Shown in pieces: positions 23,901-30,450 of a DNA stretch of 64,000 bases. Position 1 is the first letter of the stretch. Each line of letters starts with the position of its first letter. Both the position numbers and the translations under genes were made by a program. The stretch is from Platynereis dumerilii (taxonomy: Eukaryota > Annelida > Polychaeta > Phyllodocida > Nereididae). The stretch is taken from the NCBI GenBank assembly GCA_026936325.1, contig JAPTHN010000001.1, forward strand, positions 98,037,859-98,101,858, written 5' to 3'. Below the pieces are notes generated by a model. That model had not been told where the DNA came from and did not search any database. It saw only the letters and a list, made by a program, of their open reading frames with translations.

Positions 23901-26800
23901 CAAATTTCTAGCCTAAGGCCACACATAATTGATTCTTAGCTTCGCGGACCCGCCGACACAATAGATACACTGCCGATGGAAAAAAAAAAAAAAAATTTTT
24001 TTTGACATTATAAAATTTTTTTTTTTTTGTCCTACCGACCGACCCTAGAAAAAGTGCCTTGAGAGGATCCGAGAAGCTAAAGATCAATTATGTGTGGCCT
24101 AACTTCTCCTCCCAAAAATACTCACAATTAAGGTGACGGCTAAATATTTTTGAGATAAAAAGAAATACTCTGAAATCAGGTTGAATGACTTACCATGCCA
24201 GCCCAGAAGGCCACAAACAAGATGAGGAAGAGGATGTCCGTGCAGCAGACATTGCGCTTCAGGGGACTCTTGTTCATGGGAGTGTGCTCCTGAAAAGAAC
24301 AAACTTGGTTTTAACCCTTACTGGACTTATCAGTCCCAAAAGAACAATTGTGTGCTTGTGACGTCATCAGGGACAACAGCAGATTTTAGGGACATAAATG
24401 GCCCTACAGGCAGCAAGCTGTGGATGCACATAAATGTCCCTTTAGTCCGGTAAGGGTTAACAAGAATCCGCGGATTCAAAACCGACCTAGCGCAATGAAA
24501 TTGAAGGTGCCATTGCTTAAACCACTGAGCAACTGATATTGGAAGATAGGAGAAATAGTTGATTGGAAGATGCTAGACTATTAGTATAGAATCAATGCAG
24601 TTTGAACAGATTTCTAAAAAAAAGGAAAATATGGCTGCCAAAATGGCCGCCATCTTGGATTTCTCAACATGTACCTCATCCATACCCACAGGCCCATACC
24701 TGTACCAAATTTCATAACTGTAAGTGAAATATTAAGGTCACAATGGTCAGTTCAAGAATGACGAAAGATGGCTGCCAAAATGGCTGCCACAAAGAGGCCG
24801 CCATCTTGGATTTCTCAACATGTCCCTGATCCATACCCACAGGCCCATTACCTGTAACAAATTTTATAACTCTAAGCGAAATATTGAGGTCACTATGAGC
24901 AGTTCAATAAATGAAAAAAGATGGCTGCCAAAATGGCCACCACAAAATGGCAGCCATCTTGGATTTATCGGCATGTTCCCAATCCATACCCAGAGTCCCA
25001 TATCTGTACCAAATTTCATAACTGCAAGTTAAATATTAAGGTCACAATGGGCAGTTCAAGAATGAAGAAAGATGGCTGCCAAAATGGCCACCGAAAAATG
25101 GCAGCCATCTTGGATTTCTCGACATGTTCCCAATCCATACCCAGAGTCCCATACCTGTACCAAATTTCATAACTGCAAGTAAAATATTAAGGTCACAATG
25201 GGCAGTTCAAGAATGAAGAAAGATGGCTGCCAAAATGGCCACCAAAAAATGGCAGCCATCTTGGATTTCTCGACATGCTCCCAATCCATACCCAGAGTCC
25301 CATACCTGTACCAAATTTCATAACTGTAAGTGAAATATTAAGGTCACAATGGGCAGTTCAAGAATGAAGAAAGATGGCCGCCAAAATGGCCGCCATCTTG
25401 GATTTCTCAACATGTTCCCAATCCATAGCCAGAGGCCCATACCTGTACCAAATTTCATAACTGTAAGTGAAATAATAAGGTCACAATGGGGAAAAACCAA
25501 ACGTGGTTTACATCTGGTTTGTGGTTGCAGTTTATGCCTACTGTTTATGGTTTCACCTGATCCATTTACAGCTCCTGCATTAACCGGCCTCCGCTGTTAG
25601 GCCGGTTAAAAATGAATTTTTGACTTATGAATGTATGCTTCTTGCACAGCTCACGGTTTTACTAATCATTGATCTGATGAATGATTGTGTTTTACGCCTC
25701 TGCAGCACCTTATTGATCTGATGAATGAACACTCAAGTAGTTTTAATTTTTCTTATGAAATGTGTGACATATTTGTTTACAAATTTTTGATTTGCATAGC
25801 ATATGACAACATTACAAGAAGGGAAGGAGACCTCTAATAAGGCAACTACTTTCCGCTGACGAGGTGGCCAACTTAAGTTATTGGAGAGAAGCCCAGGACA
25901 CGCGGAGTCACCAACATGTAGATTCGTTCAAGAGAAAGAAGGAGAGAAAAGAACTGCTTTACTTTCCCATCAACCTAATGTTAACAAATCACTACCTTGA
26001 AGAACTTTAATAATTTATTAGACATGTAGACTTTAGAGCACCATCTATCTTAATGTGGCTGAGAGACACTTTTTAAGTCAAGCATAAGATGGTAGCAAGA
26101 GTGCCAGCCCGTGGCAAATATTCTGACAAATAAGAGTAATTGAGAGTAAATATTTCATATTATAAATAGGCCAACATATTAATAGCAAAAAAATTTAGAA
26201 TACATGGAATAGACACAGAAAGCAGAGTAAGAAAAATGTGAAGCATGAATAAGATGTGAATAGAGACTAGTAACATGAGTAAGCGTGGTAAGAGTAGGCT
26301 CCATAAGCATAAGGCTTCGGCCTGTCGGTAATGACATGATTAAATGACATCAGGTATATAGCCCAACGACTCCATGGGTTTAGTTTATTGATTTATAGTG
26401 TTATTGAGGTTGATTTTAAGTAGCAATTTACAGTATTACAGCTTTTAAGTGTATCTATCTATTAATCAAGAGTGAGTTAAAATTTCTTCACATAAAACGG
26501 AAACCATACTCACTGTGAGCTGCGACTCTATCTGTGATACATTTAGTGTTCTTGTTTAGTTCGCTTGAATTCATCATGTTCAAGAACCTGTCCTTTTAGC
26601 TGTTTCAACTGTCATTTAATTTAAAATCTATTGCTGTCGGACTGAGTGTCCTCCGCTGGAACTTACACCTTTCCAGCCAGACCATAATGGCTTTTATGCC
26701 ACTGAAGGATTCAATTTGATCTAGAAAGTTGATTAAATCGTTAAATAACAAGAAATAATTTAATTACCTCCTGCTCTTCATCTCCGCAGCAGCCACACAT
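4928..26800 (-). CDS. SLC44A1: Choline transporter-like protein 1 (SLC44A1/CTL1), 12 coding exons; C-terminus outside window
   Basis: SLC44 proteins are multi-pass carriers of choline (and ethanolamine) in plasma and mitochondrial membranes, feeding phosphatidylcholine synthesis. Twelve exons (listed separately) join in frame through GT/AG introns to 561 codons from the ATG at 26800. Family landmarks in order: MCGCCGDEE N-terminus (human CTL1 starts MGCC), CCTD before TM1, GYDSYGNIC (about residue 62), SGRPNVFFLD in the extracellular loop with NIS and NFT sequons, FLWWTYA (about 255), LLVMRKRIS (about 305), [20 protein letters not shown], and [22 protein letters not shown] followed by GKNFCSAARRAF. 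This last block matches CTL1 more closely than my recollection of CTL2-5. Human CTL1 is about 657 aa, so about 95 residues (last TM and cytoplasmic tail) lie left of the window. The start is chosen for its MCGCC resemblance; the exon stays open 23 bases further upstream, so an extra 5' coding exon is not excluded. Confidence 0.93.
5256..5293 (-). CDS. SLC44A1: SLC44A1 micro-exon: AIEGKNFCSAARR
   Basis: A 38-bp exon between acceptor CTTTTCAG and donor AGG|GTAAGA. It encodes the conserved GKNFCSAARRA loop that follows the NQNAY helix in SLC44 proteins. Frame continuity with both neighbours confirms it despite its size. Confidence 0.92.
5520..5635 (-). CDS. SLC44A1: SLC44A1 exon: [22 protein letters not shown]
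   Basis: 116 bp, acceptor GTTCTCAG and donor ACAG|GTTTGT. Its cysteine-rich [18 protein letters not shown] motif is diagnostic for the Choline_transpo family and closest to CTL1. Confidence 0.96.
5774..5914 (-). CDS. SLC44A1: SLC44A1 exon: RLILHHVGTIAFGSFI block
   Basis: 141 bp, acceptor ACTTCCAG and donor AATAA|GTGAGT. It encodes CRLILHHVGTIAFGSFII and VKLPRLILMYIQN, matching the human [29 protein letters not shown] region. Confidence 0.96.
6109..6283 (-). CDS. SLC44A1: SLC44A1 exon: [10 protein letters not shown] signature
   Basis: 175 bp, acceptor CTTTCTAG and donor AAG|GTACAT. It encodes SPEQTEKNGFLAIEYKP, then [20 protein letters not shown] and VAGSVALWYFTR-like sequence, among the most conserved SLC44 segments. 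Confidence 0.96.
6284..6747. other. SLC44A1 intron, unremarkable
   Basis: A 464-bp intron between the exons at 6109 and 6748. No repeat or gene was recognised. Confidence 0.6.
6748..6934 (-). CDS. SLC44A1: SLC44A1 exon: MRKRI block, TM5
   Basis: 187 bp, acceptor ATCTCCAAG and donor GCAG|GTATGT. It encodes VILLLVLLVMRKRISLVV, LFHEAGKCLGSIPLLLIQPI and a TM ending in ISSAG, matching human VMRKRIALTIALFHVAGK. The left end of the retrotransposon lies 126 bp upstream of this exon's acceptor. Confidence 0.95.
7061..7472 (+). repeat. Ngaro split direct repeat A1 (left terminus)
   Basis: Starts ATTCAACAATTGGGCTCC and matches A2 from 16604. Unlike A2, it contains a direct duplication of about 33 bp (7256-7288 and 7424-7456) around a 135-bp insert with GGTTCGCC-like short repeats. 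After the second copy the match to A2 runs on to about 7472. Confidence 0.85.
7611..8231 (+). CDS. SGNH/GDSL-type hydrolase ORF of the Ngaro element
   Basis: A 206-residue open frame from ATG 7611 (MPLTGMILGHSFVTG). It has the spaced catalytic blocks of SGNH hydrolases: GHS with the serine (block I, residues about 9-11), EYGSND with the asparagine (block III) and SRDGVHPN with the Asp/His pair (block V) near the C-terminus. The family hydrolyses esters; the role in the element is unknown. Hydrolase-like ORFs are known in some Ngaro and CR1-type elements. Here it lies upstream of gag. The frame is open further upstream, but 7611 is the first ATG that fits the domain. Confidence 0.75.
   Translation: MPLTGMILGHSFVTGTLHHLSPASWPTSSRLAALFKVNKTIDKLKLVGERGARVTNPKFDLPHQDLCHYRPMFVILEYGSNDIVAGVDPLRIATTIIDLANILVSNYSVAQVFICSIVHRTASLGQVTPEQFKARAILVNKYLRNMCADDSKLNFHNHKGFWAIPAHVWSRDGVHPNTKVGRSKYIASLRKAIFLALGKISRSSSD
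8660..9330 (+). repeat. 153-bp tandem repeat block between hydrolase and gag
   Basis: Four to five near-identical units of 153 bp; the CCTAGTGACTG mark recurs at 8821, 8974, 9127 and 9280. Each unit is itself two related halves (CTTGGCCTTCACT ... GACTGTCGCCA twice). Because 153 is a multiple of 3, a frame stays open across the block, but its repeated low-complexity product looks incidental. Confidence 0.9.
9570..10879 (+). mobile_element. gag region of the Ngaro element
   Basis: Begins with ATG 9570 (MPPKRLRRAAAKNAAPK), basic and Ser/Asp rich, followed by glutamine runs (about 9840-9900) and Ala/Pro-rich sequence. The later part has NMTEAEWSRAMDIYVAVY and a cysteine-histidine array (RCDHNPCTYKHTCKNC) resembling the zinc-binding region of DIRS-order Gag proteins. 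It is presumed to form the nucleoprotein particle. Confidence 0.75.
10840..12428 (+). CDS. Reverse transcriptase-RNase H of the Ngaro element
   Basis: The frame overlaps the end of gag and stays open through the RT and RNase H domains. RT marks: SPIALREKS, KYRLLHNLSFPYD, AKSDIADAFRIIPV (catalytic Asp), VLDDFLFV (the catalytic DD pair), FLGIQLD. RNase H marks: MCSDSSKTGFGA, AVLELFPIYLLL, FFTDNQSVVHIIN and DLISRQ. The LDDFLF box and the RNase H order match DIRS/Ngaro RTs rather than LTR or LINE enzymes. Overlapping frames between gag and pol are usual in this order. Confidence 0.9.
12430..13312 (+). CDS. Tyrosine recombinase of the Ngaro element
   Basis: A lambda-integrase-type recombinase that inserts the circular cDNA. 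The N-terminal core-binding part contains RTITTYTSAISFVHKM. The catalytic tetrad is visible: Arg in RACLRAGEAV, His and Arg in THSFRIGRATQ, His/Trp in GRWHSSAY and the Tyr in AYLRYIRP near the C-terminus. The frame runs upstream of the first convenient start, so expression probably depends on overlap or read-through from RT, as known for the family. Confidence 0.88.
13318..13712 (+). repeat. Array of ACACCGGCCA...AGGTGC hairpin cores after the recombinase
   Basis: Eight cores of the form ACAC(C/A)GGCCAnnnnnAGGTGC occur 43-59 bp apart, in two alternating variants (GGCCACGC(C/T)AGG and GGCCATAGCTAGG). Flanks such as TAGCACACC and GGTGCTA let each core form an imperfect hairpin. The array lies in the element's 3' non-coding region. 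Confidence 0.85.
13713..14939 (+). other. Ngaro 3' non-coding region before B1
   Basis: No open frame of interest. It holds small palindromes such as TCATTGATGGTAATCATTGATGG near 14085 and a run of GAAGAAGAAGAACAACAAC at about 14010. No second inserted element was recognised. Confidence 0.5.
14940..16603 (+). repeat. Ngaro split direct repeat B1 (contains hAT-like insertion)
   Basis: Matches B2 (16894-17317) over 424 bp with two differences once the 1,240-bp insertion plus duplication is set aside. It starts GGCTCTCCTAGAGGC and ends TTTGTTCAGCAAAA, with an AATAAA about 50 bp before the end. Confidence 0.9.
15095..16326. mobile_element. hAT-like non-autonomous element, long inverted repeats, in B1
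   Basis: TIRs start TAGGGTGGCC and end GGCCACCCTA, flanked by the 8-bp duplication ATGTACTT (15087-15094 and 16327-16334). B2 preserves the empty site (CATGTACTTAAATC) with one copy. The arms are complementary over several hundred bp, so most of the 1,232 bp is a fold-back. A 110-codon frame from 15161 lies inside the arm and resembles nothing known. The 8-bp duplication and TIR suggest the hAT superfamily. Confidence 0.9.
16604..16893 (+). repeat. Ngaro split direct repeat A2
   Basis: The shared portion 16604-16847 matches A1 without visible difference apart from the A1-specific duplication. About 46 bp (CCCACCCTTCCC ... TCATAACA) separate it from B2. Confidence 0.88.
16894..17317 (+). repeat. 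Ngaro split direct repeat B2 (right terminus)
   Basis: The 424-bp right end, closing with CAGCAAAA at 17317 where it diverges from B1. It keeps the pre-insertion site of the hAT-like element and an AATAAA at about 17262. Confidence 0.9.
17581..17726 (-). CDS. SLC44A1: SLC44A1 exon: FLWWTYA block and TM4
   Basis: 146 bp, acceptor AATTTTCAG and donor ACA|GTAAGT. It encodes VGTAFLWWTYADIKRG, a hydrophilic loop and NETAFLVFAIIATVLT. The following intron (6935-17580) is nearly filled by a retrotransposon whose right end lies 263 bp from this exon's donor. Confidence 0.94.
18040..18129 (-). CDS. SLC44A1: SLC44A1 exon: TM2-TM3
   Basis: 90 bp between acceptor ATTTTCAG and donor ATAG|GTGAGT. It encodes AISALMVLMIRYLASVIVW followed by VIVVLAVIGSI, two hydrophobic segments matching the MILMVIIRYISRVLVW block of human CTL1. 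Confidence 0.93.
18160..21057. mobile_element. Palindrome-headed repeat pair with hairpin tail, unclassified
   Basis: Two direct copies of a ~1.33-kb repeat start with the same 22-bp perfect palindrome (18160-18181 and 19493-19514), followed by ATAATCCCCCGCG. They share long stretches such as 18848-19130 versus 20288-20570. Copy 2 ends in a (AAT)n run near 20903, then two 64-bp units (20936 and 21000) each containing CCCCCGC...GCGGGGG flanked by ATAAT/ATTAT. No coding capacity. The microsatellite and 3' hairpin would fit a Helitron/Helentron-derived element, but that is a guess. Confidence 0.6.
21357..21529 (-). CDS. SLC44A1: SLC44A1 exon: end of loop 1 and TM2 start
   Basis: 173 bp, acceptor GGTTCCAG and donor CTTG|GTAAGT. 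It encodes SVLNRCVPDPAK, an amphipathic stretch with sequon NVT, then TTWKEMIGLCLIALG entering TM2. Human CTL1 has the matching FHRCAPVN ... MTSKEIILGLCLLSL arrangement. Confidence 0.93.
21530..23326. other. SLC44A1 intron, no feature seen
   Basis: 1.8 kb of AT-rich intron between the exons ending at 21529 and starting at 23327. I see no gene, tandem repeat or terminal inverted repeat. Confidence 0.5.
23327..23685 (-). CDS. SLC44A1: SLC44A1 exon: extracellular loop 1
   Basis: A 359-bp exon between acceptor TTTCAG and donor CCAG|GTGAGT. It carries RLIHGYDSYGNICNQ, NGMDQSGRPNVFFLD, cysteines of the large extracellular loop (ICVSVCPD, RLCRYD, GPCPELPVYA) and the sequons NIS and NFT. It ends in phase 2; the split codon reads Ser with the next exon. 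Confidence 0.95.
23914..24102. mobile_element. MITE with ~35-bp inverted repeats
   Basis: AGGCCACACATAATTGAT...TTAGCTTCGCGGA at the left is mirrored as TCCGAGAAGCTAA...ATCAATTATGTGTGGCCT at the right. The centre is a poly(A)/poly(T) stretch with CCGACCGACC. The 190-bp element sits in an SLC44A1 intron about 90 bp from an exon. No clear target duplication. Confidence 0.75.
24194..24289 (-). CDS. SLC44A1: SLC44A1 exon: pre-TM1 and TM1
   Basis: Exactly 32 codons, phase 0 at both ends, between acceptor TTTTCAG and donor ATG|GTAAGT. It encodes the CCTDILFLILFVAFWAGM block; the CTD followed by a hydrophobic helix is the standard start of TM1 in SLC44 proteins. Confidence 0.92.
24315..24456. mobile_element. 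piggyBac-like MITE with TTAA target duplication
   Basis: Ends CCCTTACTGGACT and AGTCCGGTAAGGG, flanked on both sides by TTAA (24311-24314, 24457-24460). The CCC...GGG ends plus TTAA are the piggyBac hallmark. 142 bp, no coding capacity, 26 bp from an SLC44A1 exon. Confidence 0.8.
24630..25495. repeat. ~151-bp tandem array with paired AAGATGGC/GCCATCTT motifs
   Basis: Six units; ATGGCTGCC marks occur at 24631, 24768, 24921, 25072, 25223 and 25374. Most units hold the inverted pair AAGATGGCTGCC ... GGCAGCCATCTT, followed by CCATACCCA, GTACCAAATTTCATAACTG and ATTAAGGTCACAATGG. The pair resembles the YY1 consensus in both orientations. In an SLC44A1 intron. Confidence 0.9.
25573..25602. repeat. 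Perfect hairpin TTAACCGGCCT...AGGCCGGTTAA
   Basis: 11-bp perfect inverted repeat with an 8-nt loop, just beyond the 151-bp array. It may be the end of the element that carried the array; not resolved. Confidence 0.7.
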
Positions 26801-26823
26801 GATGAGGGGATCACTGCTTTCTT
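26768..26823 (-). CDS. SLC44A1: SLC44A1 first coding exon
   Basis: Acceptor TTTGTCCAG precedes 26823 and donor GAG|GTAATT follows 26768. The ATG at 26800-26798 gives MCGCCGDEEQE, like the cysteine-rich CTL1 N-terminus, which in mammals may be lipid-modified. The 23 bases before the ATG are open in frame, so they may be 5' UTR or coding. No upstream exon or promoter was recognised. Confidence 0.75.
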
Positions 26824-28665
26824 CTGGACAAAAGAGAAAAGTAAATTAATGTCAATTTTATAACTTCAGTTTATTTATAAGAAACAGCAAACCTACTTTC
26901 AAGAGTTGATTCTGCAAGCTATGTTACAAATACAGCACAACTACCACTAACCAGTATCTTCGTTTGTGTCAAATAGGCTTAATCATTAATGCAAAAATGC
27001 ACTTGCATACCAACTAATGATGACTAATCAACAGATAAAAATTAAAGCAAAATAAAACAAATCTCCAGCTGCTGCATATATATGTCTATGTGATAAATAT
27101 TCCAATGATGTAATCATTGTTACATTTTTGTGAGGAAATGTCTGGGGCTAAAAATAGGATGTTCTAAACATGCTGAAGGATTACAGCAACAATTTTAATG
27201 CCAAAGTTACTACTTACGCAAGTGACAATTAAATATAGATGATCACATTGATCAGGCCTATAATTGACCCTTATTGTCATAAATTCAAAACAATCGAAAC
27301 TGTAAGACTAACAGCACACAAAAAAGTATAATAATAAAAAGTGACAAAAGCAGAAATTTAGACAGCCACAACATATCAAAACAAATTGTGGCTGTTGTGT
27401 GCCAAATACTATACATACAAAAACATCTGAAAAAGGTGTATATCAGTACTTTTATATATACATGTTCCTTTCCAAATACTAAGTGTTAACTCAAGAATTG
27501 AAGCCTGTGAACTTGATACAGGCTGTGTTGGCAATGGTTGCTCCACATTTCACTCCCATAACGTATAAGGATTCAGGATTAACATTTGGGTCTTATCTCA
27601 AATTATCTGCTATTTTTAGGCCTAAAATATTTGTGTACAGCACAGCGCGCCGATTTGGTTGACTAAGCAATTTCAAGCAAAATTTTACAATATATACATC
27701 ACATACTTCATAGAACAATGAAATAAACATAACATCTATTTCATTTAGTTATCAACTTATCAGCATTTTGAATCATTTGACATGCAGGATGCTAGTTAAT
27801 GAATGATACACTGACTGAAATTAAATATCAACGTTTTTTCAGTGTTCGATTACACAACTTGAGTCAAGTTGTTCAAAGGAATGCTTGATTAGGTCTATTG
27901 CAACATCACAAATCACACAAATCAGGATCTTATGGTATTATAAACTCAGTTGATTTTACATTGCCATTTATGTTAACACAGAATACACCAATATATACTT
28001 GGTGTGTGTCATGTAGTAAAGTGCATACAACATAACACAGTAAACATACATATTGTTGACACGATGACAACAGAAAATTAACACCGGCATGGCTATACGC
28101 CAAACATGAAAGCCCCAGAATAGACATGCCATAATTTTGCGAATTTGAAATACTGTGAGAAATATTGCATGAATGGCTGGAACATATTATATACTTTAGA
28201 TTTTGGCCCACTTTTCAAAATTCACATTCTATCCAAAATATACATTATACTGTAAAAGCAACATTATGATGATTATATACAATATCTCCATTTTATTATT
28301 GGTTATACAGCAAAACCTGCCAAGTGCTATGGAACACATTATAATACTGTATGTATGTAATTTAACCAATGTATGATTACACCTACATTACAAAAAGTAC
28401 TCTATACGCATAGAAAATGGCAATATTATCAACATAAGCTCTAGCTATCATGCAAACTATCGTCCAAGTCCTATTAGAGGATCTGCAAATTTGCTGTCTA
28501 GCACTATGTACACATATAATGCTGTGAAGTGCTAGAGCCATATAAACCAAGTTCTATCCATGTAATATTGCATTACACTAGTTGCCCTTTGCCAACCCTT
28601 TGCTAACCTGGCCAAAGCAAACAGCCAAACCAAAGATACACATTTGTCTATTTATCTGAGCATTA

Positions 28666-28873
28666 GGCAAGGATGGACGGATGATTGGGGTTTTGCATCC
28701 TGTATTTATATACTAGGAAGATAACTAGGACAGGCGGAGGAAGTGACAATGAGTCGAAGCATGATTGAAGCCGTCCAACGTAGGCCCAAGTGATCCGGAA
28801 AGAGCTGGATTCAAACCCTGGACCCAGCGATTGGCAGTCCAGCACGCTACGCTGTGCTATCCCTCCCACCCAG
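28666..28873 (-). repeat. tRNA-derived SINE
   Basis: On the minus strand the head reads GGATAGCACAGCGTAGCGTG (A-box-like) and then GGGTTTGAATCCAGC (B box), followed by a body and the shared end ATACAGGATGCAAAACCCC with ATCCATCC-type tail. This is a tRNA-promoter SINE of the kind known in sea urchins (SURF-like); the exact family was not determined. Confidence 0.8.
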
Positions 28874-30365
28874 CATTAGGCTATATACACATCATATTAA
28901 AACATTTAATATTTCCTATTTACTTTAAGGCTTAACTCTCTGATATAAGTAAAACTGATAATTAATCATGAATGAAATAATCTTCACGTAATATCAACGA
29001 CTAACATAACATTGGCTAAATGACAATTATTGGATTACACTGAAATGCACAAGTCAAAACTACAAAATATCAATACTATGAAGTCAAACAGCGATTGATC
29101 TACACCAGTGTACACTAAAACAGCTAAAAATTGAGTAACAAACAACTAGTTAAGCAGGAGATTAAACTTAATAAATGTTGTACAAAATAATTCAATAAAA
29201 AATTCTATTGATCAGCATATAAATGTGCACCACAAAACACAATAATGTGACTATAAACAAACATAATACCTCACAACTTCACATACTCAAGTGCTACAAC
29301 CTGAACAACATCGAGACACTGTCGTAAATTGCTGATTATTACCTGACATGGCTGTAGAGGCTTAAAATACCCGACCAAAACAATGAGCAGCTGTAGAGAG
29401 GGAAAATACAACATATTTATTGGCTCATAGTGGTAGAGAAAGAAGGCAATGAAAAGATACACTTAGACCATGGCAGCTAGTGATACCTGCCATGCTTATA
29501 CATTACATGTTATACGAAGAGTTTTCATAGATTTGTAGATTTCTTTACTGATCTTCAGACTTTTCAACCCCTCAGTATTAAGCAGTGGTTAAGTGCAGTA
29601 TGCTATGCAGGTTGGTTGAGGTGAGAGTAACACTTTCACAAGAGTTTTCCCAAGTGCAATGTTATATGTTGTTATTTGCCAGTAAACAGCTAGTGTTGCG
29701 AATTATACTGGTTACTTCTCCAGTTTGGTCAGAGGCAAGAAAATGTAAGAAAGATCTCAGGTGTCTTCATGTGAAGGGAATATATATTTTCCCACAGTTC
29801 AACATTTTCAAATACATGATATAGCACACAAAAGTCATACAGAGGCTGTAACGGAACTTTCTAAGCCACAGTTTATAGGCCATAGTTGAAGTTCACAAGG
29901 GACAATGCAATTAACCTCACCTAAAATTCTAGTAATTGCTGCTGTTTCAGAGATATTTCAAATGGAGGACTACATAATATATCTTGCACAAAATACAAAT
30001 TCTGCAACATAACTTCATCATATATTTGCATAGCTTATATTTGCATAGCTTGTGGCAGTGGTACAGCTGTGGAACTGCAGGGCAAATTCTATTGATCAAC
30101 ACAGATCATTAGCAAGGGTCTATTGCACAAATTAGCATTATAGAGTCAACCTAAATCAGTCAGTAACAGGTAGAAAGGAAGAAGTTAAGAACCTTGCCAA
30201 GTCACCGAAAGCAATGAAAAGAAAACATGCTTACAGAAATACTGAGAAGTCAATTATCAATATCATTACTGAGCAAAAACCATTGCACAGGGAAAAGAAC
30301 TGATACATTTTGACAGGACGACCTGATTTGTGATCACCTGAACGCTGAAGGAAGGAATAAATAGA

Positions 30366-30450
30366 CAAATGGATAAATCAATGATTATTGGAGCTTTACG
30401 TCCTGTATTTATACAAGTACGTTCATAGGTGAATACAGGAGGAGGGCATA
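30366..30450 (-). repeat. SINE 3'-end fragment
   Basis: GGAGCTTTACGTCCTGTATTTATAC matches the 3' part of the SINEs at 28.7 and 39.9 kb on the minus strand. The tRNA-like head was not found. Confidence 0.55.
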
